From positions 1,860,001 through 1,924,000 of the forward strand of contig NZ_CP034161.1 in NCBI RefSeq assembly GCF_003860525.1: 64,000 bases of DNA, written 5' to 3'. The position numbers and the translations under genes are program-made. This document shows, piece after piece, positions 17,179 to 25,571 of the stretch (positions are counted from its first letter, which is position 1; each line of letters opens with the position of its first letter). The stretch comes from Epilithonimonas vandammei. GTDB taxonomy: Bacteria; Bacteroidota; Bacteroidia; Flavobacteriales; Weeksellaceae. The notes below the pieces were generated by a model. The model saw only the letters and a program-made list of their open reading frames with translations. It was not told the origin of the DNA and did not search any database.

Positions 17179-18057
17179 TTATTCTAAATCTTTAAACGGA
17201 ATAAAATAAAGACTTTGAGGTACTTTTTTGATTTTAATACTGAATCGTTCTCCCGAAATGTAAATTCCCTTTTTAGTTGCAGTAATTCCTTCGATTTGAC
17301 CAACATTGTAAGCTCTGCCTAAAGAATATTTTTTTAAAGGCTTATTAAAGAAAAGATTACCGGTTTCATCTTTCTCGAAAATCATTAGATAAACCGACGC
17401 ATTTTTGGTGTAACCAACAACATATAATTTGTTTTCAAAAACCGAAGCATCCGTCACAACAAAACCTGTATCAAAACTCTCGAGTTTTTTTGCTGGTTGA
17501 TTTTCCGTTAGATTTTTATCAATGACATAATGTGAAACCGTTTTCGTAATCCATTCTTTTGTGAATAGATGAATATTTCCGTCCGAGAAAATCATCGCTT
17601 CTGCATCGAAATTGTTATTGATGTTTTTCGGAGTAAAATCGGTTTGTTCAGGATAAAAAAACGGAATCGTTTTAATAGAATCAACAATCAGAGAATCATT
17701 TCTGAAAGGAATTTGATAAATCTTCAAATCTTTTCTTGTTCCCAAATTATTCCCGAATTCGCCAATGTAGAAGTTTTCTCCGTCGTTTGTAATAGCTTCC
17801 CAATCGATGTTTTTTAAACCTGTTTGAAAAGTTTTTTTGATATAAGAACTTCCTGGTGTTATTTCAAAAATTTCGCTGGTGTTTCCGCTGTCGTTAAAGG
17901 AGAAGAGTCTTCCGTCGAGATTTGTCAGACCAGAAGATTCTTGTAAAGAATCACTTAAAATAGCAATCTTATATTTTTTTAAACTGAGTTTTTCGATTTT
18001 CTGTGAGAATCCCAAAAATGAAATCAGCAAAAAATGAAGGATGAAAAGTTTTCTCAT
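17179..18057 (-). CDS. Secreted beta-propeller-like protein, paralogue A
   Basis: 292 aa with signal peptide (MRKLFILHFLLISFLGFSQ). Contains NIDWEAITNDGENFYIGEFGNNLGTRKDLKIYQIP, FFYPEQTDFTPK, DAEAMIF and GQIEGITATKKGIYISGE. These blocks align with a second gene in this window at 29271-30131, so the two are paralogues. The repeated 'see data / show label' strands suggest a beta-propeller like those of SdiA-regulated or phytase-like proteins. Function unknown. It sits next to a sterol-desaturase-like gene with 50 bp between them. Confidence 0.65.
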   Translation of the reverse strand: MRKLFILHFLLISFLGFSQKIEKLSLKKYKIAILSDSLQESSGLTNLDGRLFSFNDSGNTSEIFEITPGSSYIKKTFQTGLKNIDWEAITNDGENFYIGEFGNNLGTRKDLKIYQIPFRNDSLIVDSIKTIPFFYPEQTDFTPKNINNNFDAEAMIFSDGNIHLFTKEWITKTVSHYVIDKNLTENQPAKKLESFDTGFVVTDASVFENKLYVVGYTKNASVYLMIFEKDETGNLFFNKPLKKYSLGRAYNVGQIEGITATKKGIYISGERFSIKIKKVPQSLYFIPFKDLE

Positions 18058-18106
18058 TTTAGTAAAAATTCAAAATAAAAAGGAAATCCTAAATTTGAAA
18101 CTAAGA

Positions 18107-19024
18107 TTAATTTTTTGGCTTGTTTTTTTTCGCCCAATATTCCTTCTGATATTGTTTTACCGTTTTTCCGGTTCCATCGTGTCGCCAGCCGGGAGAATTA
18201 AAAAGGTAATTAAATCGATCGCTGATTGTTAGGTTAGGCTGTTTAAGATCTTGCCAGATTTTTCGCCATTCATAGAGTAGAGTAGTCATTGGTCCGTCAT
18301 CAGGCATTTTTGGGTAGATACCGAATTTCACCGGGACTTTAGGATCTTCCGGCTCAAAAGTTCCGAATAATTTATCCCAAAAAATAAAAACCATTCCCAT
18401 ATTCCGGTCCAGATATTTGATGTTGCAACCGTGATGAACCCGGTGATGAGAAGGTGTTACCAATATATATTCTAGAACTCCCATTTTTTTAATCGTTTGC
18501 GTATGAACCCAAGTTCCGTACACCTGACCAATTGCATAACAAACCATTACAGTCCAAGGATTAAAGCCGAAAAATGCCAACGGTGAAAAGAATATATAGC
18601 GATATAGTGGTTGGAAAACTGGGCTTCTGAACCCCGTGGTCAGATTGAAAAATTCCGAATTATGATGAGTTATATGAACGGCCCAAAAAACTCTGGAGCG
18701 GTGGTCTGCCAGATGATGGAAATAATATGCCAAATCCGTTGCCAGAAAACATAAAACCCAATAATACCAGGTGCTAAGATTAAAATCAAAGATACGGTAT
18801 TGGTAAAAGAAAAACATGACTGCCATCGCAAAAACCTTCATCACAAGATCTAATCCGAAATTCATCAACGCAAGATAAATGTTCGTCGCCAGGTCTTTCC
18901 TGCTGTATAATTTGGCCTCCATAATGTGGCTGTATATCATCTCTGCAAGGATCACTGTGGCATGAAGCGGAATCGCCCAGAAGTAAACACTTTCTAGTGC
19001 ATTTTCACCAAAAATGAATTCCAT
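18107..19024 (-). CDS. Sterol desaturase / fatty acid hydroxylase family membrane protein
   Basis: 305 aa membrane enzyme of the di-iron hydroxylase superfamily. The His clusters are HHLADH (H...H), HITHHNSE (H..HH) and HRVHHG (H..HH), with a further His-containing turn before VHTQTIKKM. Four or more membrane helices lie between them. Family members hydroxylate or desaturate lipids such as sterols, hopanoids or fatty acids; the bacterial substrate is not readable. No operon partner is evident except the beta-propeller gene downstream. Confidence 0.88.
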   Translation of the reverse strand: MEFIFGENALESVYFWAIPLHATVILAEMIYSHIMEAKLYSRKDLATNIYLALMNFGLDLVMKVFAMAVMFFFYQYRIFDFNLSTWYYWVLCFLATDLAYYFHHLADHRSRVFWAVHITHHNSEFFNLTTGFRSPVFQPLYRYIFFSPLAFFGFNPWTVMVCYAIGQVYGTWVHTQTIKKMGVLEYILVTPSHHRVHHGCNIKYLDRNMGMVFIFWDKLFGTFEPEDPKVPVKFGIYPKMPDDGPMTTLLYEWRKIWQDLKQPNLTISDRFNYLFNSPGWRHDGTGKTVKQYQKEYWAKKNKPKN

Positions 19025-19139
19025 TTTATTAATTTGTCAGGTTATAAAAAAGAGAAAAAAAATCTTATGTCGATTTTGATAAACAAATTTACAATCTAAA
19101 TTGCTACAAATAACTAATAAAAGTTAATTTAACAATTTG

Positions 19140-20174
19140 TTATTCAGAGGTTTTGTTTGCTAATTGTCCACAGGCTGCATCAATGTCCCCACCACGACTT
19201 TTTCTTACAACAACCGTAATTCCTGCTTTTTCCAGTTCGCGGACATATTTTTGCTCAGCCTCAATGCTTCTATGATCAAATTTCCCTTCGCCAATCGGAT
19301 TGTATTGGATCAGATTGACTTTACTTGGAACTTGTCTGCAATATTTAATCAAAGCTTTGATGTCTTCATCGCCATCGTTGATTCCTTTCCAAACACAATA
19401 TTCAAAAGTAATTGGAGAACCCGTTTTCTGATACCAATATTGAAGCGAATCCATAATATCTGTCAAAGGAAATTTCTCAGAAAAAGGCATTATTTCGTTT
19501 CGTTTATGCTCGATGGCTGAGTGTAACGAAAGTGCTAATTTAACTTTCAATTCTTCATCCGCCAGCATTTTTATCATCTTCGGAATTCCGGATGTAGAAA
19601 CGGTGATTCTTCTTGGCGACATTCCCAAACCTTCCGGTTTTGTGATTTTATTAATCGCTTCCACCACGTTTTTGTAGTTCATCATAGGTTCGCCCATACC
19701 CATAAACACAATGTTGGTAAGTGGTCTGTCAAAATATTCTTTGCTTTGTCGGTCAATCAACGCGACTTGGTCAACGATTTCTGCAACTTCCAAATTTCTC
19801 ATTCTTTTGAGCTTGGCAGTTGCACAGAATTCACAGTTTAGAGAACATCCAACTTGTGAAGAAACGCAGGCTGTACTTCTGGATTCAGTAGGAATCAGAA
19901 CAGATTCTACCATCAGTCCGTCGTGAAGTTTTACACCATTTTTTATAGTTCCGTCAGAAGATTTTTGTAATAAATCAACAGCGATTGGATTGATGAAAAA
20001 ATCACGAGAAAGATTATCACGAAGATTTTTAGAAAGATTTGTCATCTCATCAAAAGAATGCAGATTCTTGCTCCAAAGCCAATCATAAACCTGCTTGGCA
20101 CGAAACGGTTTGTCACCAATTGTGCTGAAGTAATCTTTGAGCTGGTCGAGGGAAAGTGTGCGGATATCTTTCAA
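19140..20174 (-). CDS. rlmN: 23S rRNA (adenine2503-C2)-methyltransferase / tRNA m2A37 methyltransferase
   Basis: Radical-SAM enzyme that methylates A2503 of 23S rRNA and A37 of some tRNAs. The 344 aa contain the CxxxCxxC cluster motif in VGCSLNCEFCATAKLKRMRN. Also VFMGMGEPMMNY, VSTSGIP, LALSLHSAIEHKRNEIMP and the C-terminal VRKSRGGDIDAACGQLA, which carries the second conserved catalytic Cys. The first Cys in the N-terminal part of the radical-SAM core is present. Normal length. Confidence 0.96.
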   Translation of the reverse strand: MKDIRTLSLDQLKDYFSTIGDKPFRAKQVYDWLWSKNLHSFDEMTNLSKNLRDNLSRDFFINPIAVDLLQKSSDGTIKNGVKLHDGLMVESVLIPTESRSTACVSSQVGCSLNCEFCATAKLKRMRNLEVAEIVDQVALIDRQSKEYFDRPLTNIVFMGMGEPMMNYKNVVEAINKITKPEGLGMSPRRITVSTSGIPKMIKMLADEELKVKLALSLHSAIEHKRNEIMPFSEKFPLTDIMDSLQYWYQKTGSPITFEYCVWKGINDGDEDIKALIKYCRQVPSKVNLIQYNPIGEGKFDHRSIEAEQKYVRELEKAGITVVVRKSRGGDIDAACGQLANKTSE

Positions 20175-20281
20175 TGTATTCTGAAAATTTTTGCAAAGAT
20201 ACGCTTAATAGAGCAAATTTAAAATCTTCGAATATAATAATAGATTAAAGTTATAATTGCTAAATCTCAAAAAATATCAAA

Positions 20282-20371
20282 ATGGTTTATTTTGTAAGTA
20301 TAACATTGATAATTTGTTGCATTTTAATAGTCTTAATTTCTATTATTGTATTAAAGTATTATGAATTTTGA
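20282..20371 (+). CDS. Possible 29-aa single-span membrane protein
   Basis: ATG to TGA of 29 codons. The peptide MVYFVSITLIICCILIVLIS then IIVLKYYEF is almost wholly hydrophobic with a short polar C-terminus, like small membrane proteins that attach to larger complexes. It lies alone between rlmN and the GAF gene, with no terminator between it and the latter. The coding signal rests only on the open frame and composition. Confidence 0.3.
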   Translation: MVYFVSITLIICCILIVLISIIVLKYYEF

Positions 20372-20400
20372 TTCGTCTTTTTTAATAATTCGATATTACT

Positions 20401-20408
20401 TACATTTG
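20401..20408 (+). promoter_or_regulatory. Putative -7 element of the GAF gene
   Basis: TACATTTG, an exact TAnnTTTG, 18 nt before the ATG at 20426. A TTTG lies 30 nt upstream, which is too far for the usual spacing. Confidence 0.35.
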
Positions 20409-20425
20409 CATTGATTTTTACCCTT

Positions 20426-22756
20426 ATGAAATTCCAAGCCTTTTACGAAAGCCCGTTTGTACTTAAATTTTCTTTTGAAAAACTCATCCGAAAAATGGAA
20501 GCAGAATCTTCTGAGAGCTCGGAGTATGCGCTTTCGCATCAAAGGATTTTGGATAAAACCAAAGAGTTTCCCGAACTTTTAAATGGCATTAGCAATCTTG
20601 ATTTCTTCAAACACAACGAAACGATGATGAAGGAACTTTTGCGTGACCTTTTTCCGCCAATGCTGACTGGAAACGAAATTAAAGCCATTGGTTTTCCATT
20701 TTATAATTTCTTTTTCAATCCTACGCAGCGTTTTCAGAATATTCTGAAAAATGCAGGAGAAAACTTTGATTTGTTTATTAAAGGTCTAGATCCGCATCGT
20801 TTCTATGTGATGAGTTGTTGCCTTATTCTGAGGGATTTTTATAAGGTTCCGCTTAATATGTCGATGCCTTTTATTTTTGATATTCCTAATGAAGAAGGGA
20901 TTGTCAACCATTATCGTTTCTTAAATAATGTCGATTTTGTTGACATTAATCCTTTGGAAGAGTATAGAAATTTGACCGAAGAAGAAATAGGAGAGTTGCT
21001 AGATAATTTTGATGATTATGAACTTTGGAAAGAAAAATTTCCACCTAAAAGCTGGGAACTAAAAGGTTTTGCAGTGGTTAATTTCTTTGATGCAACCACA
21101 GAAATCGCAGTTTCGAATCTAAAAAGTAAACTTATCAATCTTGAAGATGATAAGAATCTGAAATCGGAAATGAACAAGATTTTCCGTTCTATTTTTCAGG
21201 TTCCTGATTTGGAATTAGGCTTTACAGCGATTGATTTTGAAGAAAACAAATTTGTTAGAAATCCTATCAATGGTGTGATAGACAGTTTTATTTTGTCAGG
21301 TGGAATTCCGCAGGATTGTAAGAATGAATTGCTTTGCGAAAAGAATTTTAATACACTAGTTGAGACGAGAAAATTCTTCAGTATTTCTGATGTAGAAAGA
21401 ACTTATCAAGAATTTCCGGATAGTACATTTGCAAAACAATTTTACGAATCCGGAATCAAAAGTGCGATTTTTGCGCCGATTATCAAAGACAAAAAACTTC
21501 TCGGAATTATTGAGCTTGTTTCTCGAAAAAAAATGCTGAACAGCATTAATGCTACCAAAATGGAAATCGTAATGCCTTATCTGGAAGATACGATGGATAG
21601 GCTTTATGATGATATCGAAACAAGAATTCAAGCAATCATTCAAAGAGAATATACATCGATACATCCTAGTGTTTATTGGAAATTCCGTCAGGAAGCGGAA
21701 CGTCACATCGGTTTTTACAGAGAAGAATTTGATTTGCCCTACAGAAAAATCACTTTCGAGAATCTGACGCCACTTTTTGGACAAACAGATATCAGAAACT
21801 CTTCGGTTTCCAGAAATCTGGCGATTAAAAAAGATCTAGAAATTAATCTGATGATGATTTCTGAGGTGTTCAAAAAATTGAGTTCTGATAATGATTTGGA
21901 AGAAATTAATCAGAAGTTGGTTCAGTATCAAAACCTTCTAAATAACGATTTGAAAGCCGATACGGAAAGTCAGGTTCAGAATTTTATTCATCAGGAAGTT
22001 CATCCGTTGTTGGAATCAATCAAACTTCAAAATGTGAATTATAATCAAATCATTACAGATTATCATAAACAACTGGATTCTAAAACCGGATTGGTTTACA
22101 ATTTCCGTAAAAAATTTGATGATAGTTTGTCTTCCATCAATAAAAGTTTGGCTGATATTCTGGACAAAAGACAGGAAGAGCAACAACATAGATTTCCGTT
22201 TTATTACGAGCGTTTCAAGATGGACGGTGTTGAACATAATATGTACATTGGTTCTTCAATTGAACCAAATTTGACTTATGACCCGATTTTCCTGAAAAAT
22301 CTTCGTCTATGGCAATTGCGTGTGCTTTGTGAAACAGAAATAAAGTATAATATTTATAGAGAAACGCTGGATTATTCTCTGGATGTTTCGTCTTTGATTT
22401 TGGTTTATAGTACGCCGATTAGTATTCGTTTCAGAATGGATGAAAAGCGTTTTGATGTGGACGGAAGTTACAATGCGCGCTACGAAATGATTAAAAAACG
22501 TATCGATAAATCTTTGGTCAAAAATTCGCATGAACGCATCACGCAACCTGGAAAAATCAGCATAATCTTTTCTCAGGACAGAGAACGCGAAGAATATCTG
22601 AAATTAATTAAAATCCTTCAAGACCAGAATGTACTTTCAACAATAGAAGAGTTGGAAGTTGAAGATTTACAAGGAATCAATGGACTAAGAGCTCTGCGTG
22701 TGGCTGTGAATTATGACGCTAAGAATGTGGAGTATGATTTTGTGGAAGTTCTCTAA
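20426..22756 (+). CDS. GAF-domain-containing protein, 776 aa
   Basis: Large cytoplasmic protein. The ATG at 20426 gives 776 aa; the frame opens at a TTG five codons earlier. A GAF-like domain spans about residues 260-400, with ESGIKSAIFAPIIKDKKLLGIIELVS as its typical core. The rest (N-terminal 240 aa and a long helical C-terminal part with KFDDSLSSINKSLADILDKRQEEQQ) has no family I can name. Similar long proteins with a central GAF domain are known in Flavobacteria as uncharacterised. The last codons are VEYDFVEVL-stop; a near-identical copy of this end recurs 787 bp downstream, around an inserted toxin-antitoxin pair. Confidence 0.75.
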   Translation: MKFQAFYESPFVLKFSFEKLIRKMEAESSESSEYALSHQRILDKTKEFPELLNGISNLDFFKHNETMMKELLRDLFPPMLTGNEIKAIGFPFYNFFFNPTQRFQNILKNAGENFDLFIKGLDPHRFYVMSCCLILRDFYKVPLNMSMPFIFDIPNEEGIVNHYRFLNNVDFVDINPLEEYRNLTEEEIGELLDNFDDYELWKEKFPPKSWELKGFAVVNFFDATTEIAVSNLKSKLINLEDDKNLKSEMNKIFRSIFQVPDLELGFTAIDFEENKFVRNPINGVIDSFILSGGIPQDCKNELLCEKNFNTLVETRKFFSISDVERTYQEFPDSTFAKQFYESGIKSAIFAPIIKDKKLLGIIELVSRKKMLNSINATKMEIVMPYLEDTMDRLYDDIETRIQAIIQREYTSIHPSVYWKFRQEAERHIGFYREEFDLPYRKITFENLTPLFGQTDIRNSSVSRNLAIKKDLEINLMMISEVFKKLSSDNDLEEINQKLVQYQNLLNNDLKADTESQVQNFIHQEVHPLLESIKLQNVNYNQIITDYHKQLDSKTGLVYNFRKKFDDSLSSINKSLADILDKRQEEQQHRFPFYYERFKMDGVEHNMYIGSSIEPNLTYDPIFLKNLRLWQLRVLCETEIKYNIYRETLDYSLDVSSLILVYSTPISIRFRMDEKRFDVDGSYNARYEMIKKRIDKSLVKNSHERITQPGKISIIFSQDREREEYLKLIKILQDQNVLSTIEELEVEDLQGINGLRALRVAVNYDAKNVEYDFVEVL
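22727..22748 (+). repeat. Direct repeat flanking the PIN toxin-antitoxin pair, copy A
   Basis: 22-nt sequence inside the last codons of the GAF gene, identical to 23514-23535. Similarity continues for 11 more nt with 8 matches. It reads VEYDFVE in frame. Confidence 0.85.
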
Positions 22757-22759
22757 ATT

Positions 22760-23176
22760 CTAAGCTAAAGTTTTCAAATAAGTTTCTGGAGTCATTATTG
22801 ATAAACTGCTGGTTTTATAATCTTTGATATTTCTGGTTACGATGATTGTGATGTCTTTTTCCATCTGTGCTGAAAAATTCTGCAGAGCATCTTCAAAATC
22901 CTTGAAATCAGAATCTAAAGCATTTTGAACAGCTTGTCTATCTGTGACTGAAATATCTAATATCAATAATAAAGATTTTAAACTCTCAATCACTTTTTCG
23001 TGTTTAGCAAATTTTCTTAATAGATAATAAATATTGCTAAGCATTATAGCTGTTACAAATCCTTTTATTTCTCCTTTTTCGCAAAGGCTAAGCAGTTTGG
23101 CACTATCGTCAGAAAAAGGTTTTCTATCAAAAAGAAAATCCAAAATAACATCGGTGTCAATGAGGATATGATGCAT
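22760..23176 (-). CDS. PIN-domain toxin (VapC-like)
   Basis: 138 aa nuclease of the PIN fold. Acidic sites: IDTDVILDFLF (Asp near 7 and 9), SNIYYLLRK segment with nearby acidics, DSDFKDFEDALQ (Asp/Glu cluster) and IVTRNIKDY near the C-terminus, which is the standard spacing for four metal-binding acids. It probably cleaves RNA. The start codon overlaps the antitoxin stop by one base, so the two are translated together. It belongs to the inserted segment between the two 22-nt direct repeats. Confidence 0.85.
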   Translation of the reverse strand: MHHILIDTDVILDFLFDRKPFSDDSAKLLSLCEKGEIKGFVTAIMLSNIYYLLRKFAKHEKVIESLKSLLLILDISVTDRQAVQNALDSDFKDFEDALQNFSAQMEKDITIIVTRNIKDYKTSSLSIMTPETYLKTLA

Positions 23177-23424
23177 TATAAATATTTTTCGGACAAACGA
23201 TTTCCTAATTCTTTTTTGTAATCAAAATCTTTTGGAGCTTTAAAAGAACCTTTCAAAGAGTCCACGATTGGTGTAGTTTCCTTCGGCTCCGAAGGCTCTT
23301 CTTTTGTTAAAGCTTTTAAATAATTTTCAATCAAATCAGAAAGGCTTCTTTCTTTTTTGCGAGCATATTTTTTTGCTTTTTCAATAACAGATTGTTCTAT
23401 GGTTAAAGTTAGTTTTGTGTTCAT
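23176..23424 (-). CDS. Antitoxin of PIN pair (DUF6364-like, ribbon-helix-helix)
   Basis: 82 aa. The N-terminal part KLTLTIEQSVIEKAKKYARKKERSLSDLIENYLKAL is a ribbon-helix-helix pattern resembling the DUF6364 family. The C-terminal 40 aa (DSLKGSFKAPKDFDYKKELGNRLSEKYL) are the expected toxin-binding tail. It precedes and overlaps the PIN gene, the typical antitoxin-first order, and probably represses its own promoter. Confidence 0.82.
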   Translation of the reverse strand: MNTKLTLTIEQSVIEKAKKYARKKERSLSDLIENYLKALTKEEPSEPKETTPIVDSLKGSFKAPKDFDYKKELGNRLSEKYL

Positions 23425-23513
23425 TATGAATAGATTGGCTAAGCAAATTTACAGAAAATAATTACAATACGTGTTTTTGCGTTTTTTATTATACGTGTTA
23501 GATTTAAGAGGAA

Positions 23514-23535
23514 GTGGAGTATGATTTTGTGGAAG
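23514..23535 (+). repeat. Direct repeat flanking the PIN toxin-antitoxin pair, copy B
   Basis: Identical to 22727-22748. In frame it reads VEYDFVEAL-stop, the same ending as the GAF gene with one changed residue. It stands 787 bp beyond copy A and is no longer attached to a gene. Confidence 0.85.
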
Positions 23536-23544
23536 CTTTGTAAA

Positions 23545-23946
23545 TTATTCTCCGTGTGTTATTTTTATTATTTTACCATTTTTTGAATTCAAAATAATTA
23601 GAAAAACACCACCGATTTCTGCTTTCTTTTTTGTTCCATTTATAATCCAATAACTATCTTGGAATACTAAATTATATGGTCGTTGTCTTTTGATATTTTT
23701 TTCACCATAAGTATTAAAAAGAATATCTTCTGCAATGTCAACGGCATTCTTAGCGTCATTAATAGGTTTTGGAGGATAATTTAATCCTTGTTCTGAAAAT
23801 GTTTCATTATTCAATATTGTTTTTTTTAATTCAGAATTTGAATATTCACGATTTTGATTCAATATAAATCTTTCATCTGAGCCGATTTTATCAGAACAGG
23901 ATAAATTTAAAATCGCTATTAATACTAAACAAAATTTTCTAACCAC
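23545..23946 (-). CDS. Lipoprotein with NTF2-like immunity-type domain
   Basis: 133 aa with a lipobox (ILNLSC, Cys near 17). The C-terminal part NAVDIAEDILFNTYGEKNIKRQRPYNLVFQDSYWIINGTKKKAEIGGVFLIILNSKNGKIIKITHGE resembles the YbbC/YhhH-type NTF2 fold immunity proteins (Imm-NTF2-2-like) as I recall them. Such proteins are often found next to polymorphic toxins, but no toxin gene is next to this one. It could be an orphan immunity gene. It lies 21 bp downstream of the HD-Pycsar-like gene on the same strand. Confidence 0.65.
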   Translation of the reverse strand: MVRKFCLVLIAILNLSCSDKIGSDERFILNQNREYSNSELKKTILNNETFSEQGLNYPPKPINDAKNAVDIAEDILFNTYGEKNIKRQRPYNLVFQDSYWIINGTKKKAEIGGVFLIILNSKNGKIIKITHGE

Positions 23947-23967
23947 TTATATAGATATAGATAATTA

Positions 23968-25170
23968 CTAAACCGTCACATTCCTAAAAGCCACCACAAA
24001 AGCCACCACAGAAGCAATAATTCCGATTGTGAAAACTGTGTAAGTTAGCCTTAATAAAGTATATTTTCTGTTCAGAACCACACCAAGATAGTAGAGGTCT
24101 TTTATCATCGTATCGTAGAGATATTGGCGGTCTTTCATCATTTCTTTCATTGCCCAGATATATTCTTCCATTGGCATTTTGTAGAAATTTCCGAAGAACA
24201 GGAGATTCACTTTTTTCTCTTCGATTTCCTTTCTGGTAAACGTTCCGCTGGAAACTTTCGGTCTTGTTGACATTATCGCTAAAATGATACAAGCAACACT
24301 CGAAATGATCATTATAAAAGTCGGAACAATCAAGTGCGAATTACTCGGTGCATCCAGTTTTGGAATCAGTGTCGATAAAGCGACGGAAATGATAATTGCG
24401 TTGACGGAAAGTAAAATATTCGCTTTGCTGTCGGCGATTTGACTCAGTTTTGTGTGATTGTTTAGCGTCACACGGAACATCGTTTCTATTCCGCGTTCAG
24501 GACTTTCCAGTTTCTCAAGCTTTTTCTTATTCAGAAGTGCTTTATCTTTTTCCAGACTGCTTTTCTCTTTTTTCTCTTCCTTCATATTTCTGATGGACGA
24601 CAGTATTTTTTCAACATTTTTTTCCTTTTCAGGTTGCCAGTTTTCTTTGGCATAATTGGTATAAAACTGATGTTTCGAGAAGAAAACAATATTAAGTTCT
24701 GCCCATTTCAGTTTACTGAATTTTTGATGATGAACTTCCTTAATTTCCTGTCTCAGATTCTCGCAAATCCTGAAATAATCATCCGAAGCCAAATGATACA
24801 AATCCGCATCTTTGATGATTTCTTCCAGATGATTTTTAGGTTTGTAGAATTTGTCTGTAGCCAAAATCAATTCTCCGATTTTCGCAATTCTTTCTTCAGG
24901 AAACTGATGTTGTTTTAAAAAATCAGAAGCTATTTTTCGACTTTCTTCTTCGTGATTATCAGCATTATCTACATAACCCAAATCGTGAAACCAACCTGCC
25001 AGAAGAAGATTTTCTGTGTCTTCGGGACCAACGTTTTCTGCTTTTGCAAGGATCTTTATTTTATCAACAACCTGAATCGTGTGGTCAAGATTATGATAAG
25101 TATAGGCAGAAGATAATTTATCTTTGAGCAAATTTTTCGCGTAATCTTCCGAAATTTTCAAAATATCCAT
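23968..25170 (-). CDS. HD-domain phosphohydrolase fused to a Pycsar-effector-like membrane domain
   Basis: 400 aa. The N-terminal 190 aa are an HD domain: YHNLDHTIQ (His26 and His30), GWFHDLGYVDNADNHEEES (His62-Asp63, then the acidic/His cluster) and KDADLYHLA. A charged linker with Glu/Lys runs (about 190-220) follows. The C-terminal 170 aa begin FRVTLNNHTKLSQIADSKANILLSVNAIIISVALSTL, matching the Pycsar effector (DUF5706) pattern, with two further helices at about 278-305 and 372-398. In the Pycsar system such domains respond to cyclic UMP/CMP. No pyrimidine cyclase is next to it here. An HD phosphohydrolase linked to a membrane effector suggests nucleotide signalling, but this is inference. 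Confidence 0.85.
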   Translation of the reverse strand: MDILKISEDYAKNLLKDKLSSAYTYHNLDHTIQVVDKIKILAKAENVGPEDTENLLLAGWFHDLGYVDNADNHEEESRKIASDFLKQHQFPEERIAKIGELILATDKFYKPKNHLEEIIKDADLYHLASDDYFRICENLRQEIKEVHHQKFSKLKWAELNIVFFSKHQFYTNYAKENWQPEKEKNVEKILSSIRNMKEEKKEKSSLEKDKALLNKKKLEKLESPERGIETMFRVTLNNHTKLSQIADSKANILLSVNAIIISVALSTLIPKLDAPSNSHLIVPTFIMIISSVACIILAIMSTRPKVSSGTFTRKEIEEKKVNLLFFGNFYKMPMEEYIWAMKEMMKDRQYLYDTMIKDLYYLGVVLNRKYTLLRLTYTVFTIGIIASVVAFVVAFRNVTV

Positions 25171-25317
25171 AAAGTCAATTTACAACAAATTTAAGAAAGT
25201 ATAACGGCTTTTAAATTTTTAATTTTGTTAAATATTGTTAGAGTTTCAGTAATTTTATCAATATTTATTCAAAAACATTCAACTGACTTTGTTTAGAAGC
25301 TTGCTTTAAAAATTAAA

Positions 25318-25436
25318 AACCACATAGACACCTAGAAAAAAATGAAATATTTTTTTTTTAAGATAAAATAGAAATAAATGGCTAGCTATTTTATCTTTAA
25401 AAGTGATAAAAACTATGTGCCTATGTGGTTAATAAA
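25318..25436. repeat. Long imperfect inverted repeat (AACCACA...TGTGGTT type), copy 2
   Basis: Starts AACCACATAGACACCTAG and ends CTATGTGCCTATGTGGTT, with an AT-rich centre. Together with the rest of 25171-25571 it fills a 400-bp gap without a gene. Confidence 0.75.
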
Positions 25437-25571
25437 CTTTACAATGTAAATTTAGAATGCTCTAACTAAGTTTATTTTTTTTAATAATAAGTGTGAGGTT
25501 TTAAGCACCAAAATATCGGTAGAAAACCAAAAAAAGAATCTAATAAAGGTGTGAAGCGCCGACATATAAAA

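Noticed and set aside
23545-25170. A complete Pycsar defence operon
   Set aside because: Only an effector-like membrane domain is present, fused to HD; there is no pyrimidine cyclase gene on either side.
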